36,762 nucleotides of DNA. Source: JALJPB01 sp963933115. Its GTDB lineage: Bacteria; Pseudomonadota; Gammaproteobacteria; Enterobacterales; Alteromonadaceae. The notes below the pieces were generated by a model. The model ran no database searches, was not told the origin of the DNA, and saw only the letters and a list, made by a program, of their open reading frames with translations. The stretch lies in assembly GCA_963933115.1 (NCBI GenBank), contig CAWVSL010000028.1, positions 1 to 36,762 of the forward strand, read 5' to 3'. Positions 17,042 through 25,247 of this stretch are shown here, piece by piece. Every line of letters begins with the position of its first letter. Positions within the stretch are counted from its first letter, which is position 1. The position numbers and the translations under genes are program-made.

Positions 17042-17928
17042 TTTTTAATTGTTTTTTGTTTATAATTAAGCTTTAACAATCCTGTCGTTAAAGCAACCCC
17101 CGTTAATATTAACGCATAACCAATGATCATCCATTGGCTAATGGTTTCATCTAAAAACAAACTCCCCCACAATAAACCAAAGGCGGGGATCAAATAAGTG
17201 ACTGACATCGCTCTTGCTGGTCCCAAATTAGCAATTAGTCTAAAAAAGATAATATAGGCAATACCCGTGCAGACGACACCAAGTAAGACCACTGATGTAA
17301 ACGCTTCGCTGCTAGGCATAGTCGTTGGTAAAAAGAATAAACTGATAGGGATTAATGTCAAAGAGGCTGATATTTGGCTACCTGCAGCCAGTGCGATAGG
17401 GTTAATGCCACTCAGATATTTTTTAGCATAATTGGCAGAAAATCCATAACAAAATGCTGCGATTAGTACCGCAATTGCTGGTTTTATCATATTCGTTTCA
17501 TTAACAGTTACTTTGTCAAAAACCAAAAAATAAACACCAACAAAGCCAATGAATAGTCCCATTGAGGCACTGAAACTTAGTTTTTCTTTTAACCATAAGT
17601 AAGCAACAATAGCGCCAAACATTGGCGCTGTTCCATTGAGTACCGATGTTGTCCCTGCTGCCAGTGTTAATGTGGCGTAGCCAAAAAGGACAAACGGGAT
17701 CGCTGTATTTAATTGTCCTACAAATAACATTTTAAGTTTATAGCCGTTTAAGGCTTTTTGTTGTTTAGCGATATAAACTAGAGGTAATAAAAATAAACTG
17801 GCGGTTAACGTGCGTAATGCCATAAAAAGAAAAGGGCCAAATTCAGGACTACCAATTCGCATAAAAATAAATGAAGCCCCCCAGATAGCGGCAAGGCTTA
17901 TTAATTCAATTAAATAAATCGGCTTCAT
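17038..17928 (-). CDS. EamA/DMT superfamily transporter
   Basis: The 296-residue integral membrane protein has ten predicted helices in two EamA halves (first half near 5-135, second 148-285). Motifs of the drug/metabolite transporter superfamily are visible: LAAIWGASFIFMRIG at the N-terminus, the NGTAPMFGAIVAYLWLKEKL segment of the first repeat, and its echo YLIPAFGLLWGSLFLDE in the second. Substrate is unknown; relatives export amino acids or metabolites. Its ATG overlaps the trmO stop by four bases, so it is translationally coupled to trmO in the rcsF-trmO-eamA operon. Confidence 0.9.
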   Translation of the reverse strand: MKPIYLIELISLAAIWGASFIFMRIGSPEFGPFLFMALRTLTASLFLLPLVYIAKQQKALNGYKLKMLFVGQLNTAIPFVLFGYATLTLAAGTTSVLNGTAPMFGAIVAYLWLKEKLSFSASMGLFIGFVGVYFLVFDKVTVNETNMIKPAIAVLIAAFCYGFSANYAKKYLSGINPIALAAGSQISASLTLIPISLFFLPTTMPSSEAFTSVVLLGVVCTGIAYIIFFRLIANLGPARAMSVTYLIPAFGLLWGSLFLDETISQWMIIGYALILTGVALTTGLLKLNYKQKTIKN

Positions 17929-18716
17929 GAGTTCATCTCTTGACGGGCATTAGGGATAATTTCGATATTGATCACAGTGATTTCAGTTAAGGAGTTCATT
18001 TGCCATTGGATGTTAAATTGGTAAAGGCTCATGCCATAGATTTTTTCATCTATCTTCTTTTTTTTATAAGCAGGGCGGGGATCTTGCGCCAGCACTTGGT
18101 AAATAAGCTGTTTTAAATCTGGGAATTTTGACTGATATATGGTTAATTTCTGTTCTACATTATCACGTAAATTTACTGTCAGCTTGGCACTTGGCTCAGC
18201 TTGAGCAAAACCTGCATGTGCGTTGTCAATACTGTCGCAATAAGGAATATAGGGTTTGATATCAACGATAGGCGTACCATTGAGTAAGTCTAAACCTGAT
18301 ATATTAATAATGACTTGCTGCTGACCATTAGCTGATTTTTCTTGGTGAATGCTATCAAGTTTAACCACTGACATACCAAGAGGGTTTGGTCTGAAAGTAG
18401 ATCGTGTTGCTAACACCCCCAACTTTTTATTACCGCCGAGTCGTGGTGGTTTTACTAGCGGTTTCCAACCTTGCTTTTGGCTGCCGTGAAATATAAAAAT
18501 TAACCAGAGGTGGGAGAATTGTTCCAGACCACGAACTAGCTCAATATTATTAGCATCACCATGCAAGTATATTTGCCCTTTTGCTGCGGTAACTAAACCG
18601 GGCTGACGGGGAATAGCAAATTTTTCTTGGTAAGGTGAAATAACGCTGCCAATAGCGTCTAATTTAACTTCAAATGTACTTTGGTTAAAAACATTGTATT
18701 GCAATGAATCGCTCAT
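17925..18716 (-). CDS. trmO: tRNA (N6-threonylcarbamoyladenosine(37)-N6)-methyltransferase TrmO
   Basis: TrmO methylates t6A37 of certain threonine tRNAs, using S-adenosylmethionine. The 263-residue protein contains the TsaA/VirR beta-barrel: IGSVISPYQEKFAIPRQPGL at the N-terminus, LEQFSHLWLIFIFHG, the RLGGNKKLGVLATRSTFRPNPLG signature (written here in parts: KLGVLATRS, FRPNPLGMS), and LLNGTPIVDIKPYIPYCDS, followed by the C-terminal extension (DPRPAYKKKK) seen in E. coli TrmO (YaeB). It overlaps rcsF upstream by one base and eamA downstream by four. The rcsF-trmO order is also found in E. coli. Confidence 0.93.
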   Translation of the reverse strand: MSDSLQYNVFNQSTFEVKLDAIGSVISPYQEKFAIPRQPGLVTAAKGQIYLHGDANNIELVRGLEQFSHLWLIFIFHGSQKQGWKPLVKPPRLGGNKKLGVLATRSTFRPNPLGMSVVKLDSIHQEKSANGQQQVIINISGLDLLNGTPIVDIKPYIPYCDSIDNAHAGFAQAEPSAKLTVNLRDNVEQKLTIYQSKFPDLKQLIYQVLAQDPRPAYKKKKIDEKIYGMSLYQFNIQWQMNSLTEITVINIEIIPNARQEMNS

Positions 18717-19165
18717 TAGTACTTATTCGCAGTGCGAGTGGCTTCAGTATTTGTATAAAGCTGATAAGCTTTTCCGTAACAAACCAAGGTTGATAGGCAG
18801 TGTTTTTTTTGGGGTTGCCCATTTGCACTTGTTGCGTCTATGGTTGCACAGCCAGTAAATATTATCGCGTTTGCTTTTCGCTCAAATGCTTGTTTACGGG
18901 CATTGGTTCTGGCATTTATTTCATCAGGCGCGGCATGATGAACTTTTAATTGGCAATCTTCTCCTTCAACTAATCCAATAAATTTATAACGTTTAGTTAT
19001 TTGCTCTTCACTTTGATAAATAGTCACTTTAGCAGGAGAAAAGTAGTCTTTGAAATTAACGGTGTCTAAATTTGTTGATACCGACAAGTTACTATTACAA
19101 CTAGTGAGCAAAAGTGTGGCAATGAGAGTGTTAAATTTTATATATATATTATTTGTCTTTTTCAT
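18716..19165 (-). CDS. rcsF: Outer-membrane stress-sensing lipoprotein RcsF
   Basis: The 149-residue protein has a lipobox LLTSC (Cys23) and four further cysteines in the E. coli pattern: EGEDCQLKV, IFTGCATID, KKHC and LVCYGKAY, which form two non-consecutive disulfides in the characterised protein. The ARTNARKQAF helix also fits. RcsF senses LPS and outer-membrane damage and signals to the Rcs phosphorelay in enterobacteria. In this lineage RcsCDB may be absent, so the downstream partner is uncertain. It is the first gene of an overlapping set with trmO and eamA. Confidence 0.85.
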   Translation of the reverse strand: MKKTNNIYIKFNTLIATLLLTSCNSNLSVSTNLDTVNFKDYFSPAKVTIYQSEEQITKRYKFIGLVEGEDCQLKVHHAAPDEINARTNARKQAFERKANAIIFTGCATIDATSANGQPQKKHCLSTLVCYGKAYQLYTNTEATRTANKY

Positions 19166-19579
19166 TTTTATTTCTCAATACTCAACAGTCGTTTTGAGCC
19201 TTTCACAGCCATTCAATAATGGCTTAAATATAATAATTGGTAGAATCTTTTTTATTGAATTAGATATAAGTGACTCCAATTCATAATCGTTAACATTCAT
19301 TGGGCTTAGTATAAATTGCACAGCACAAAATCTATAGTTAAGATAAACGGTGTCGGTTTTGATGCAATAACAGCATTAAATAATATACCATTGAGATGTT
19401 AATACACTTAACTAAATACCCACAACGGAGTCTGTATGTTTGAAACAGACTTTACAAGGAGTAAATTTGGCCCTGCGTTTCGTTCTACCAATAAAAACAC
19501 TGACGTTTATTTTACCTAAGAATAAAATTCTCGTTTATCGATGAACGCTGAGGACCGAAGAACGGGTGCAGGCTGCCAG
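19166..19579. other. Intergenic region with weak hairpin
   Basis: No coding frame can be supported. A stem with arms AGTCTGT (19429-19435) and ACAGACT (19445-19451) lies about 130 bases beyond the end of the decarboxylase gene, without a T-tract beyond TT. Base composition changes from AT-rich to more GC-rich at about 19430 to 19560, which suggests a junction. Confidence 0.4.
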
Positions 19580-20998
19580 TTATGCTGTTTTAACGGCGTC
19601 CCATGCCCTTAAAAGTGAAGTGGCAAGCATCTCAATATCTCCCCTATCAGTAAGCTGTGAAATGATAGAGATTCTAAGGATCGATTGATTTTTCCATTTT
19701 GCACCTAGGACAAAATTTTGATTTTCTTCACGAATGTTTTTAATTACTGCCTCTGTCAGCTGATTTCGTTTTTTAAGTGCTTCATTTTCGTCACCAAAAG
19801 CAATAGCTAGCTGATTTAATACCACCTGGTTTAGAATTCTGATCCCCGGCGTGCTTTTTAATTGTTGTTGCAATAGTTTGGCGCAATCATGATGGCGACT
19901 GATCATTTCTACTACACCCTCACGTCCTAACGCTTGCAACACCGCCCAAAGAGAAAATCCCCGCGCTCGCCGTGAAAGCTCCATACCAAATTGGCTAGGA
20001 TTGCGGCCATCATCGGGATCACTGACCAAATAGCTGGCAGAAATATCCATGGCTTGGCGATGTGCCTGTGGATGTTTGACTATGGCATAACCGGCATCAT
20101 AAGGAACCTGCAACCACTTGTGACCATCGACAGTCCAGGAATCTGCTTGTTCCAGCCCCTCCGTAAGGTGTGCAAGCGAGGGTACCGCCCGTGCCCAAAG
20201 ACCAAAAGCACCGTCAATATGGACCCAAGCATTATGGGCTTTACAACGTGGAATAATTTCATTGAAGGCATCAAAGGCACCAGAGTTGATATGACCGGCT
20301 TGCAAGATCACAATTTTGGGACCGTGATTGAGCTCCATTTTTTCTTCAAGATCGGCTGGCAGCATACGGCCTTGATCATCAACCGCGATATAAACAAGGT
20401 TTTTGCGCCCAAAGCCCAGATACCTCAGATCTGAAAGAATAGTGGCATGAGCCTCTTTACCCAAAAAAATCTGAATGTTGGGTGCACCAGTCAGACCTTC
20501 GAGTTCAAGATTGTAACCCTGCTGATGCAAGACGTCACTGCGAGCAGCACTTAGGCAAATAAAGCTTGCCACTGTGGCTCCTGTGGCGAAGGCAAATGAG
20601 CACTCTGGGTCTAAATTGAGGAGCTCTAGTACCCACTTTGCTGATACTTCTTCAGCAATAGCCGCGGCCGGAGCGGTTTGATGGATAGCGGCATTTTGCC
20701 CCCAGGCAGAGGTCAATATATCAGCTGCCACACCAATAGGATGGGAGGCACCCTGTACCCAGGCATAAAAATTTGGGTGGGTGTTATTGACTAGCCCGTG
20801 TTCAGCGGCCCTGACTAAATTCTCTATAATAACTTCGCCATTGATGCCCTTATCGGGTAAGTGACAGTCAAACCGTGCTCTGAGTTCAGCCGTAGTCGCT
20901 GTTGGAAATGCGGGTAGTTTTTGTCCATCTTCACGCCATGCTACTGCATGTTCAAGCGCTTTGTCAGCTGCGGCTTTGAATTCTTTTTGACTGGTCAT
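19580..20998 (-). CDS. Group II PLP-dependent amino-acid decarboxylase family protein
   Basis: A 472-residue fold-type I PLP enzyme. The substrate-side segment NNTHPNFYAWVQG, the glycine-rich ATGATVASF, KEAHATILSDLRYLGFG with its PLP-stacking His, VHIDGAFGLWA with the pyridine-nitrogen Asp, and VDGHKWLQVPYD with Lys294 for the internal aldimine are all present. This is the aromatic-amino-acid, glutamate and 2,4-diaminobutyrate decarboxylase superfamily. Databases often label this subgroup aspartate aminotransferase family, so specificity is open. The gene looks richer in GC than the genes to its left. It diverges from the suf operon across 786 bases and could be co-regulated, though the IscR-like sites lie far from its start. 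Confidence 0.82.
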   Translation of the reverse strand: MTSQKEFKAAADKALEHAVAWREDGQKLPAFPTATTAELRARFDCHLPDKGINGEVIIENLVRAAEHGLVNNTHPNFYAWVQGASHPIGVAADILTSAWGQNAAIHQTAPAAAIAEEVSAKWVLELLNLDPECSFAFATGATVASFICLSAARSDVLHQQGYNLELEGLTGAPNIQIFLGKEAHATILSDLRYLGFGRKNLVYIAVDDQGRMLPADLEEKMELNHGPKIVILQAGHINSGAFDAFNEIIPRCKAHNAWVHIDGAFGLWARAVPSLAHLTEGLEQADSWTVDGHKWLQVPYDAGYAIVKHPQAHRQAMDISASYLVSDPDDGRNPSQFGMELSRRARGFSLWAVLQALGREGVVEMISRHHDCAKLLQQQLKSTPGIRILNQVVLNQLAIAFGDENEALKKRNQLTEAVIKNIREENQNFVLGAKWKNQSILRISIISQLTDRGDIEMLATSLLRAWDAVKTA

Positions 20999-21080
20999 GG
21001 CATGTCTCTATTAATTACTAGTCTATTCGTTGATGCTCACAACACTAACTGAATTCATTGCCAGATTAAACTATTGGGGC

Positions 21081-21219
21081 TAAATAAAAAAATTGTATAT
21101 TTTGATGATTTTATCCAACAGATAATTTCAATTATCTCAGGAAAAAAAAGCCATATTACTTATATATTGCTCATCTGTTGAAGCATTATCCGTAGATGTA
21201 AACTGAAAATTAAAACAAT
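21081..21219 (+). repeat. Direct repeat, copy 1
   Basis: About 138 bases, close to 88 percent identical by hand alignment to copy 2, 376 bases downstream in the same orientation. The last 35 bases (from GAAGCATTATCC to AAAATTAAA) are identical in both. It contains a dyad, GATAATT-TC-AATTATC at 21121-21136, which is kept in weaker form in copy 2. Weaker similarity continues about 25 bases to the left. Confidence 0.85.
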
Positions 21220-21456
21220 ACGTTGTTTGTTAAAAATATTTATTAAAATCAACTTATATCATAGTAAGTGAAAGTCGCCAGAGATTAAATTTTCACGTTA
21301 ACATCAAAGTTTCAGGACTTAATTGGTTTAGATAACTGGCTTATATTGATCTAATTGCATCCCATGACCGTAATAGAGAGTCTCTGTCAATTACTTAATT
21401 ATTAGGCCATGTTAGAAATACTACCGGGGTTACTCGACAAGTTAATTTATTATGGA

Positions 21457-21594
21457 TAAATAAAAAAATTGTATATTTTGATGATTTTATTTAACAAGTA
21501 ATTTTAATTATGTCAGAAAAAACAGTCACCTTACTTATATGTTGTTCATCTGTCGAAGCATTATCCGTAGATGTAAACTGAAAATTAAACCAAT
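21457..21594 (+). repeat. Direct repeat, copy 2
   Basis: Second copy, ending 16 bases before the first IscR-like palindrome, that is, just upstream of the suf promoter region. The first 34 bases (TAAATAAAAAAATTG onward) are identical to copy 1, the middle has diverged and the last 35 are identical again. Confidence 0.85.
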
Positions 21595-21610
21595 TCTTTA
21601 CTTGGTTATA

Positions 21611-21635
21611 ATACTTGACTAAATTAGTCGGGTAT
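21611..21635. promoter_or_regulatory. IscR type 1 binding site, first of a tandem pair
   Basis: The 25-base sequence ATACTTGACT-AAATT-AGTCGGGTAT satisfies every position of the published E. coli IscR type 1 consensus (ATASYYGACT, RWWWY, AGTCRRSTAT). Type 1 sites are bound by [2Fe-2S]-IscR and usually repress. It overlaps a consensus -10 hexamer at 21607-21612 and lies 150 bases before sufB. Confidence 0.85.
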
Positions 21636-21660
21636 ATACTTGAGTAAATTACTCAGGTAT
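21636..21660. promoter_or_regulatory. IscR type 1-like binding site, second of a tandem pair
   Basis: Directly adjacent to the first site: ATACTTGAGT-AAATT-ACTCAGGTAT. It departs from the type 1 consensus only at one symmetric pair (GAGT/ACTC instead of GACT/AGTC), so dyad symmetry is kept. The 25-base period puts the two sites 2.4 helical turns apart. Confidence 0.75.
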
Positions 21661-21784
21661 TATAAATCACTTGAAGATATTAAAACTGTTGACCATATTT
21701 TTGTACTGTTTGGATTTACTTGGATAGACATTCCAGTATTCATTTACGGTATTTAGGACAACAAAATCAATGAGGAAGCAGAGT

Positions 21785-23221
21785 ATGAGTGAAGAACTTG
21801 ACCAAGCGTTATCCCGTAAATACGATGCTGGGTTTGTCTCTGACATCGAGTCTGAAACTTTTCCAATTGGCTTGGACGAAGGCGTCATACGGCGCATATC
21901 AGCGATGAAGGACGAACCAGAATGGATGTTAGAATGGCGTCTGCGCGCTTATCGCAACTGGCTGACTATGGAAGAGCCAGACTGGGCTCATGTCGATTAC
22001 CCAAAAATTGATTTCCAAGCCATCTCATATTACTCGGCACCTAAGAGTATGGCAGACAAACCCCAATCTCTTGATGAAGTAGACCCTGAATTATTAAGAA
22101 CTTACGAAAAGCTAGGTATTCCCTTATATGAGCAAGAAATGCTCGCTGGTGTTGCAGTAGATGCCGTCTTTGATTCGGTGTCTGTAGTAACGACGTACCG
22201 AGCAAAGTTGGAAGAAGCAGGAGTGATTTTTTGCCCTATATCTGAGGCCGCCCATAGATTTCCTGAACTGATAAAGAAATACCTTGGTAGTGTAGTACCT
22301 CGCTCAGATAATTACTTTGCAGCCCTTAATAGTGCGGTATTTACTGATGGTTCTTTTGTTTATATTCCCAAGGGCGTGCGCTGTCCAATGGAACTTTCTA
22401 CTTATTTTCGTATTAATGAAGAGAATACGGGGCAGTTCGAACGTACCCTCATCATTGCCGATGAAGGCAGCCATGTAAGCTACTTGGAAGGTTGTACCGC
22501 TCCCCAGCGAGATGAAAACCAACTACATGCCGCGGTTGTTGAACTCGTTGCTATGGATGACGCCCAAATCAAATACTCCACGGTACAAAATTGGTATCCT
22601 GGTGATGAGAACGGTAAAGGCGGTATCTATAACTTTGTCACCAAGCGCGCTTTATGCCACACCAATGCTAAAGTTTCTTGGACTCAAGTAGAAACCGGCT
22701 CAGCAATTACTTGGAAATATCCGAGTTGTATACTCAAAGGTGATAACAGTGTCGGTGAATTCTATTCGGTTGCTTTAACTCGCGGTATGCAGCAAGCGGA
22801 TACCGGTACTAAAATGATCCATTTGGGTAAAAACACCAAATCGACTATCATTTCAAAGGGCATCAGTGCGGGTAGAAGTAATAATAGCTACCGTGGTTTG
22901 GTCCATATGGGTCCTAAAGCTGATGGTGCAAGGAATTTTACTGAGTGTGATTCACTCCTTATTGGTGATCGTTGCGGCGCTCACACCTTCCCTTATATTG
23001 AGAGTCGCAATCCCTCTGCCATCGTCGAACATGAGGCCACTACTTCCAAGGTCAGCGAAGATCAGTTATTTTTATGCCAACAACGAGGTCTTGATGCGGA
23101 AAAAGCCGTATCAATGATCGTTAATGGCTTCTGTAAAGAAGTGTTCAAAGAACTGCCAATGGAGTTCGCCGTAGAGGCGGGCAAATTACTTGAAATCAGT
23201 CTTGAAGGCTCAATAGGATAA
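21785..23221 (+). CDS. sufB: Fe-S cluster assembly protein SufB
   Basis: SufB is the core scaffold of the SufBC2D complex, on which nascent Fe-S clusters are built from SufS/SufE sulfur. The 478-residue product has the family N-terminus (ALSRKYDAGFVSDIESETFP), EPEWMLEWRLRAYRNW, GVRCPMELSTYFRINEENTGQFERTLI written here in parts as VRCPMELSTYFRIN and GQFERTLI, the beta-helix core and the ending RGLDAEKAVSMIVNGFC. The frame extends to ATG 21770, but ATG 21785 is chosen because GAGGAA sits seven bases before it and homologues begin MSEE. First gene of a seven-gene operon, downstream of two IscR-like sites. No regulator gene (sufR, iscR) precedes it. Confidence 0.97.
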   Translation: MSEELDQALSRKYDAGFVSDIESETFPIGLDEGVIRRISAMKDEPEWMLEWRLRAYRNWLTMEEPDWAHVDYPKIDFQAISYYSAPKSMADKPQSLDEVDPELLRTYEKLGIPLYEQEMLAGVAVDAVFDSVSVVTTYRAKLEEAGVIFCPISEAAHRFPELIKKYLGSVVPRSDNYFAALNSAVFTDGSFVYIPKGVRCPMELSTYFRINEENTGQFERTLIIADEGSHVSYLEGCTAPQRDENQLHAAVVELVAMDDAQIKYSTVQNWYPGDENGKGGIYNFVTKRALCHTNAKVSWTQVETGSAITWKYPSCILKGDNSVGEFYSVALTRGMQQADTGTKMIHLGKNTKSTIISKGISAGRSNNSYRGLVHMGPKADGARNFTECDSLLIGDRCGAHTFPYIESRNPSAIVEHEATTSKVSEDQLFLCQQRGLDAEKAVSMIVNGFCKEVFKELPMEFAVEAGKLLEISLEGSIG

Positions 23222-23226
23222 AATTC

Positions 23227-23991
23227 ATGCTTAAAATTCAAAACCTGCACGCCAGTGTCGAAGAAAAAAATATACTTAACGGTCTTAATTTGGAAATTAA
23301 ACCCGGTGAAGTACATGTTATTATGGGCCCCAATGGGGCCGGTAAAAGTACCCTAGGCTACATTTTGTCTGGCCGTGAAGGTTATCAAGTGACTGAGGGC
23401 AAAGTGGACTTCATGGGTGAAGATTTACTGGAGATGAAGGTAGAAGATCGAGCAAGAAAAGGCTTGTTTTTGGCTTTCCAGTATCCGGTAGAGATCCCCG
23501 GTGTCAGCAATATGGCATTTATGAAAGAATCCGTAAACGCTATCCGTGAGCAACGTGGTGAAACACCATTGACGGCTGCTGAGTTTTTGAAAAAAGCTAA
23601 GGCAGCTTCTAAACAAGTGCAACTCCCACTAGACTTCCTCAAACGTGGTGTCAATGAAGGCTTTTCTGGTGGTGAAAAGAAACGCAATGAAATTATGCAG
23701 ATGATCCTGCTTGAGCCAACTTTATGCATTTTGGATGAATCAGACTCTGGTCTAGATATTGACGCGTTGCAGGAAGTCGCTAATGGTGTCAATAGTCAAC
23801 GCGATGGCAAACGTAGCTTTATTGTTATCACGCACTACCAACGTCTGCTCGATTATATCAAACCTGATCATGTCCATATTTTAGCCAATGGTAAAGTAGT
23901 CAAAAGTGGCGACGCCTCCTTGGCACTAGACATTGAAAAAGAAGGTTACGTATTTTTAGGGCAAGATAACGACGAGGAGAACAATACATGA
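23227..23991 (+). CDS. sufC: Fe-S cluster assembly ATPase SufC
   Basis: SufC is the ABC-type ATPase that drives conformational change of SufBC2D. Walker A is GPNGAGKST at 34-42, the signature FSGGEKKRNE replaces the usual LSGGQ as in all SufC, Walker B is CILDESDSGLD, and the switch His is in VITHYQR. 254 residues, normal for the family. It starts five bases after sufB and overlaps sufD by four bases (ATGA), so it is translationally coupled. It has no membrane partner, unlike transporter ATPases. Confidence 0.97.
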   Translation: MLKIQNLHASVEEKNILNGLNLEIKPGEVHVIMGPNGAGKSTLGYILSGREGYQVTEGKVDFMGEDLLEMKVEDRARKGLFLAFQYPVEIPGVSNMAFMKESVNAIREQRGETPLTAAEFLKKAKAASKQVQLPLDFLKRGVNEGFSGGEKKRNEIMQMILLEPTLCILDESDSGLDIDALQEVANGVNSQRDGKRSFIVITHYQRLLDYIKPDHVHILANGKVVKSGDASLALDIEKEGYVFLGQDNDEENNT

Positions 23992-25247
23992 GTCAGTGGT
24001 TGCAGCAGGTCATAAAACGTGGCCAGGCTATTGATGATTGGCTCAGCCCACTTCGAGTTGAGGCCTTAAAGGTACTTAGTAAAACAGACTGGCCAAATCG
24101 TCGAGTTGAAAACTGGAAATATACCTCACTGGCTCCCTTAGAAGCGCTGGAGCTATCGGCTGCTAGCCCTGCAGAGAAAGCTGTCATTGAGAGTATAGAA
24201 GGCCTAAATAGCCTAGATCTCCTTTTTGTCGATGGTCAATTACAAAATGATCTCAGTTTACTGTCTTTGTCTAAAGGCTTGCATATTAGCAGTTTTCAAA
24301 ATGCGTCAGTTAAACAACAAAATGTGGCCAACACACTGTTTGCTAAAATAAAACCGCAGCGCCACCTATTTGGTTTGGTAAACGATGCGTTAGCGGAAGA
24401 TGGATTAATAATTGATATAGATGCTGACTGTCAGATTGAACAGCCGATTCGCGTTGTTAATCTCAGCAGTGACGGTCAAGAGTCTCATCATCGTATTTTA
24501 GTTCGCTTGGGTAAAAATGCTAAGGCAACAGTAATTGAACAAGGGCAAGGCGAACAGCCAAGTCTTAGTACGAGTTTTGCTGAGTACGAAATTGGTGAGC
24601 AGGCTTGTCTTGAGCACTACCGTATGGCAATGCATACTGACCAAGCCCTTCATATTGGCGGCTGTCATTTCAGTTTACTGCAAGAGGCGAAGCTTAACAG
24701 TACACTTATCGCTTATGGCAGTCAGTTGTCCAGAATGGATATAGATATAATTCACAACGGTGAGCATGCTAACGCTAAATTTAATGCTGTTTACTTACTC
24801 GGTGAGTCAGAACAATTCGATCTGCACAGTACGATTGAACATGTAGTGCCCAATGGCACAACAGAAGAAAATGCCCGAGGAATTATGGGTGACAAAGCCA
24901 AAGCCGTTTTCAATGGCCGCATTCATATTCACCGTGATGCTCAAAAAACCCTTGCACAGCTCAATAACCGTAACCTGTTATTGTCCCGTCGCGGTCAGAT
25001 TAATACCAAACCTGAGTTGGAAATCTATGCTGACGACGTACAGTGTGCTCACGGTGCCACTGTTGCTGAAACTGAAGAAGAAACTTTATATTATTTGCGT
25101 TCCCGCGGTATATCGCGCTCTCAGGCATTGGTTATGTTAAATTTTGGTTTTATTCAAGAACTGGTGAATCAGATGCCTAATCAACAGCTAGCACAATGGC
25201 TGAAGCCCCAGTTGAAATCACGTTTTGTGGAGATGGAAGTAAAGTGA
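23988..25247 (+). CDS. sufD: Fe-S cluster assembly protein SufD
   Basis: SufD is the SufB paralogue that completes SufBC2D and is needed for iron entry. The 419 residues show the low-conservation N-terminal helical part (NWKYTSLAPLEAL) and the beta-helix with the C-terminal block YADDVQCAHGATVAETEEE, in which Cys353 and His355 match the functionally important C358/H360 of E. coli SufD, then YYLRSRGISRSQA. A GAGGAG ribosome site lies just upstream inside sufC. It overlaps sufS at its stop. Confidence 0.96.
   Translation: MSQWLQQVIKRGQAIDDWLSPLRVEALKVLSKTDWPNRRVENWKYTSLAPLEALELSAASPAEKAVIESIEGLNSLDLLFVDGQLQNDLSLLSLSKGLHISSFQNASVKQQNVANTLFAKIKPQRHLFGLVNDALAEDGLIIDIDADCQIEQPIRVVNLSSDGQESHHRILVRLGKNAKATVIEQGQGEQPSLSTSFAEYEIGEQACLEHYRMAMHTDQALHIGGCHFSLLQEAKLNSTLIAYGSQLSRMDIDIIHNGEHANAKFNAVYLLGESEQFDLHSTIEHVVPNGTTEENARGIMGDKAKAVFNGRIHIHRDAQKTLAQLNNRNLLLSRRGQINTKPELEIYADDVQCAHGATVAETEEETLYYLRSRGISRSQALVMLNFGFIQELVNQMPNQQLAQWLKPQLKSRFVEMEVK

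Larger units (their letters stand above)
20999..21784. other. Intergenic control region between decarboxylase and suf operon
   Basis: This stretch holds no gene. It carries two copies of a direct repeat, two tandem IscR-like palindromes near its right end, a consensus TATAAT at 21607-21612 overlapping the first palindrome, and about 124 bases of leader before sufB. The part between the repeats (21220-21456) contains only a short palindrome, AGAGAGTCTCT, near 21376. Confidence 0.6.

Noticed and set aside
19991..20434. Plus-strand open frame of 147 codons inside the decarboxylase gene
   Set aside because: It lies wholly opposite a well-supported PLP enzyme and its translation has no recognisable domain; a shadow frame.
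21081..21594. Direct repeat as attachment sites of an integrated element
   Set aside because: The copies enclose only about 240 bases with no integrase or cargo, and no third copy is visible after the suf operon.
23385..23792. Minus-strand open frame of 135 codons inside sufC
   Set aside because: Antisense to conserved Walker and signature motifs of SufC, with low-complexity Ser/Lys-rich translation; a shadow frame.
25196..25243. ATG at 25196 as sufS start
   Set aside because: It would add 16 residues overlapping sufD, with no homology. The GTG at 25244 has a ribosome site and gives the family length.
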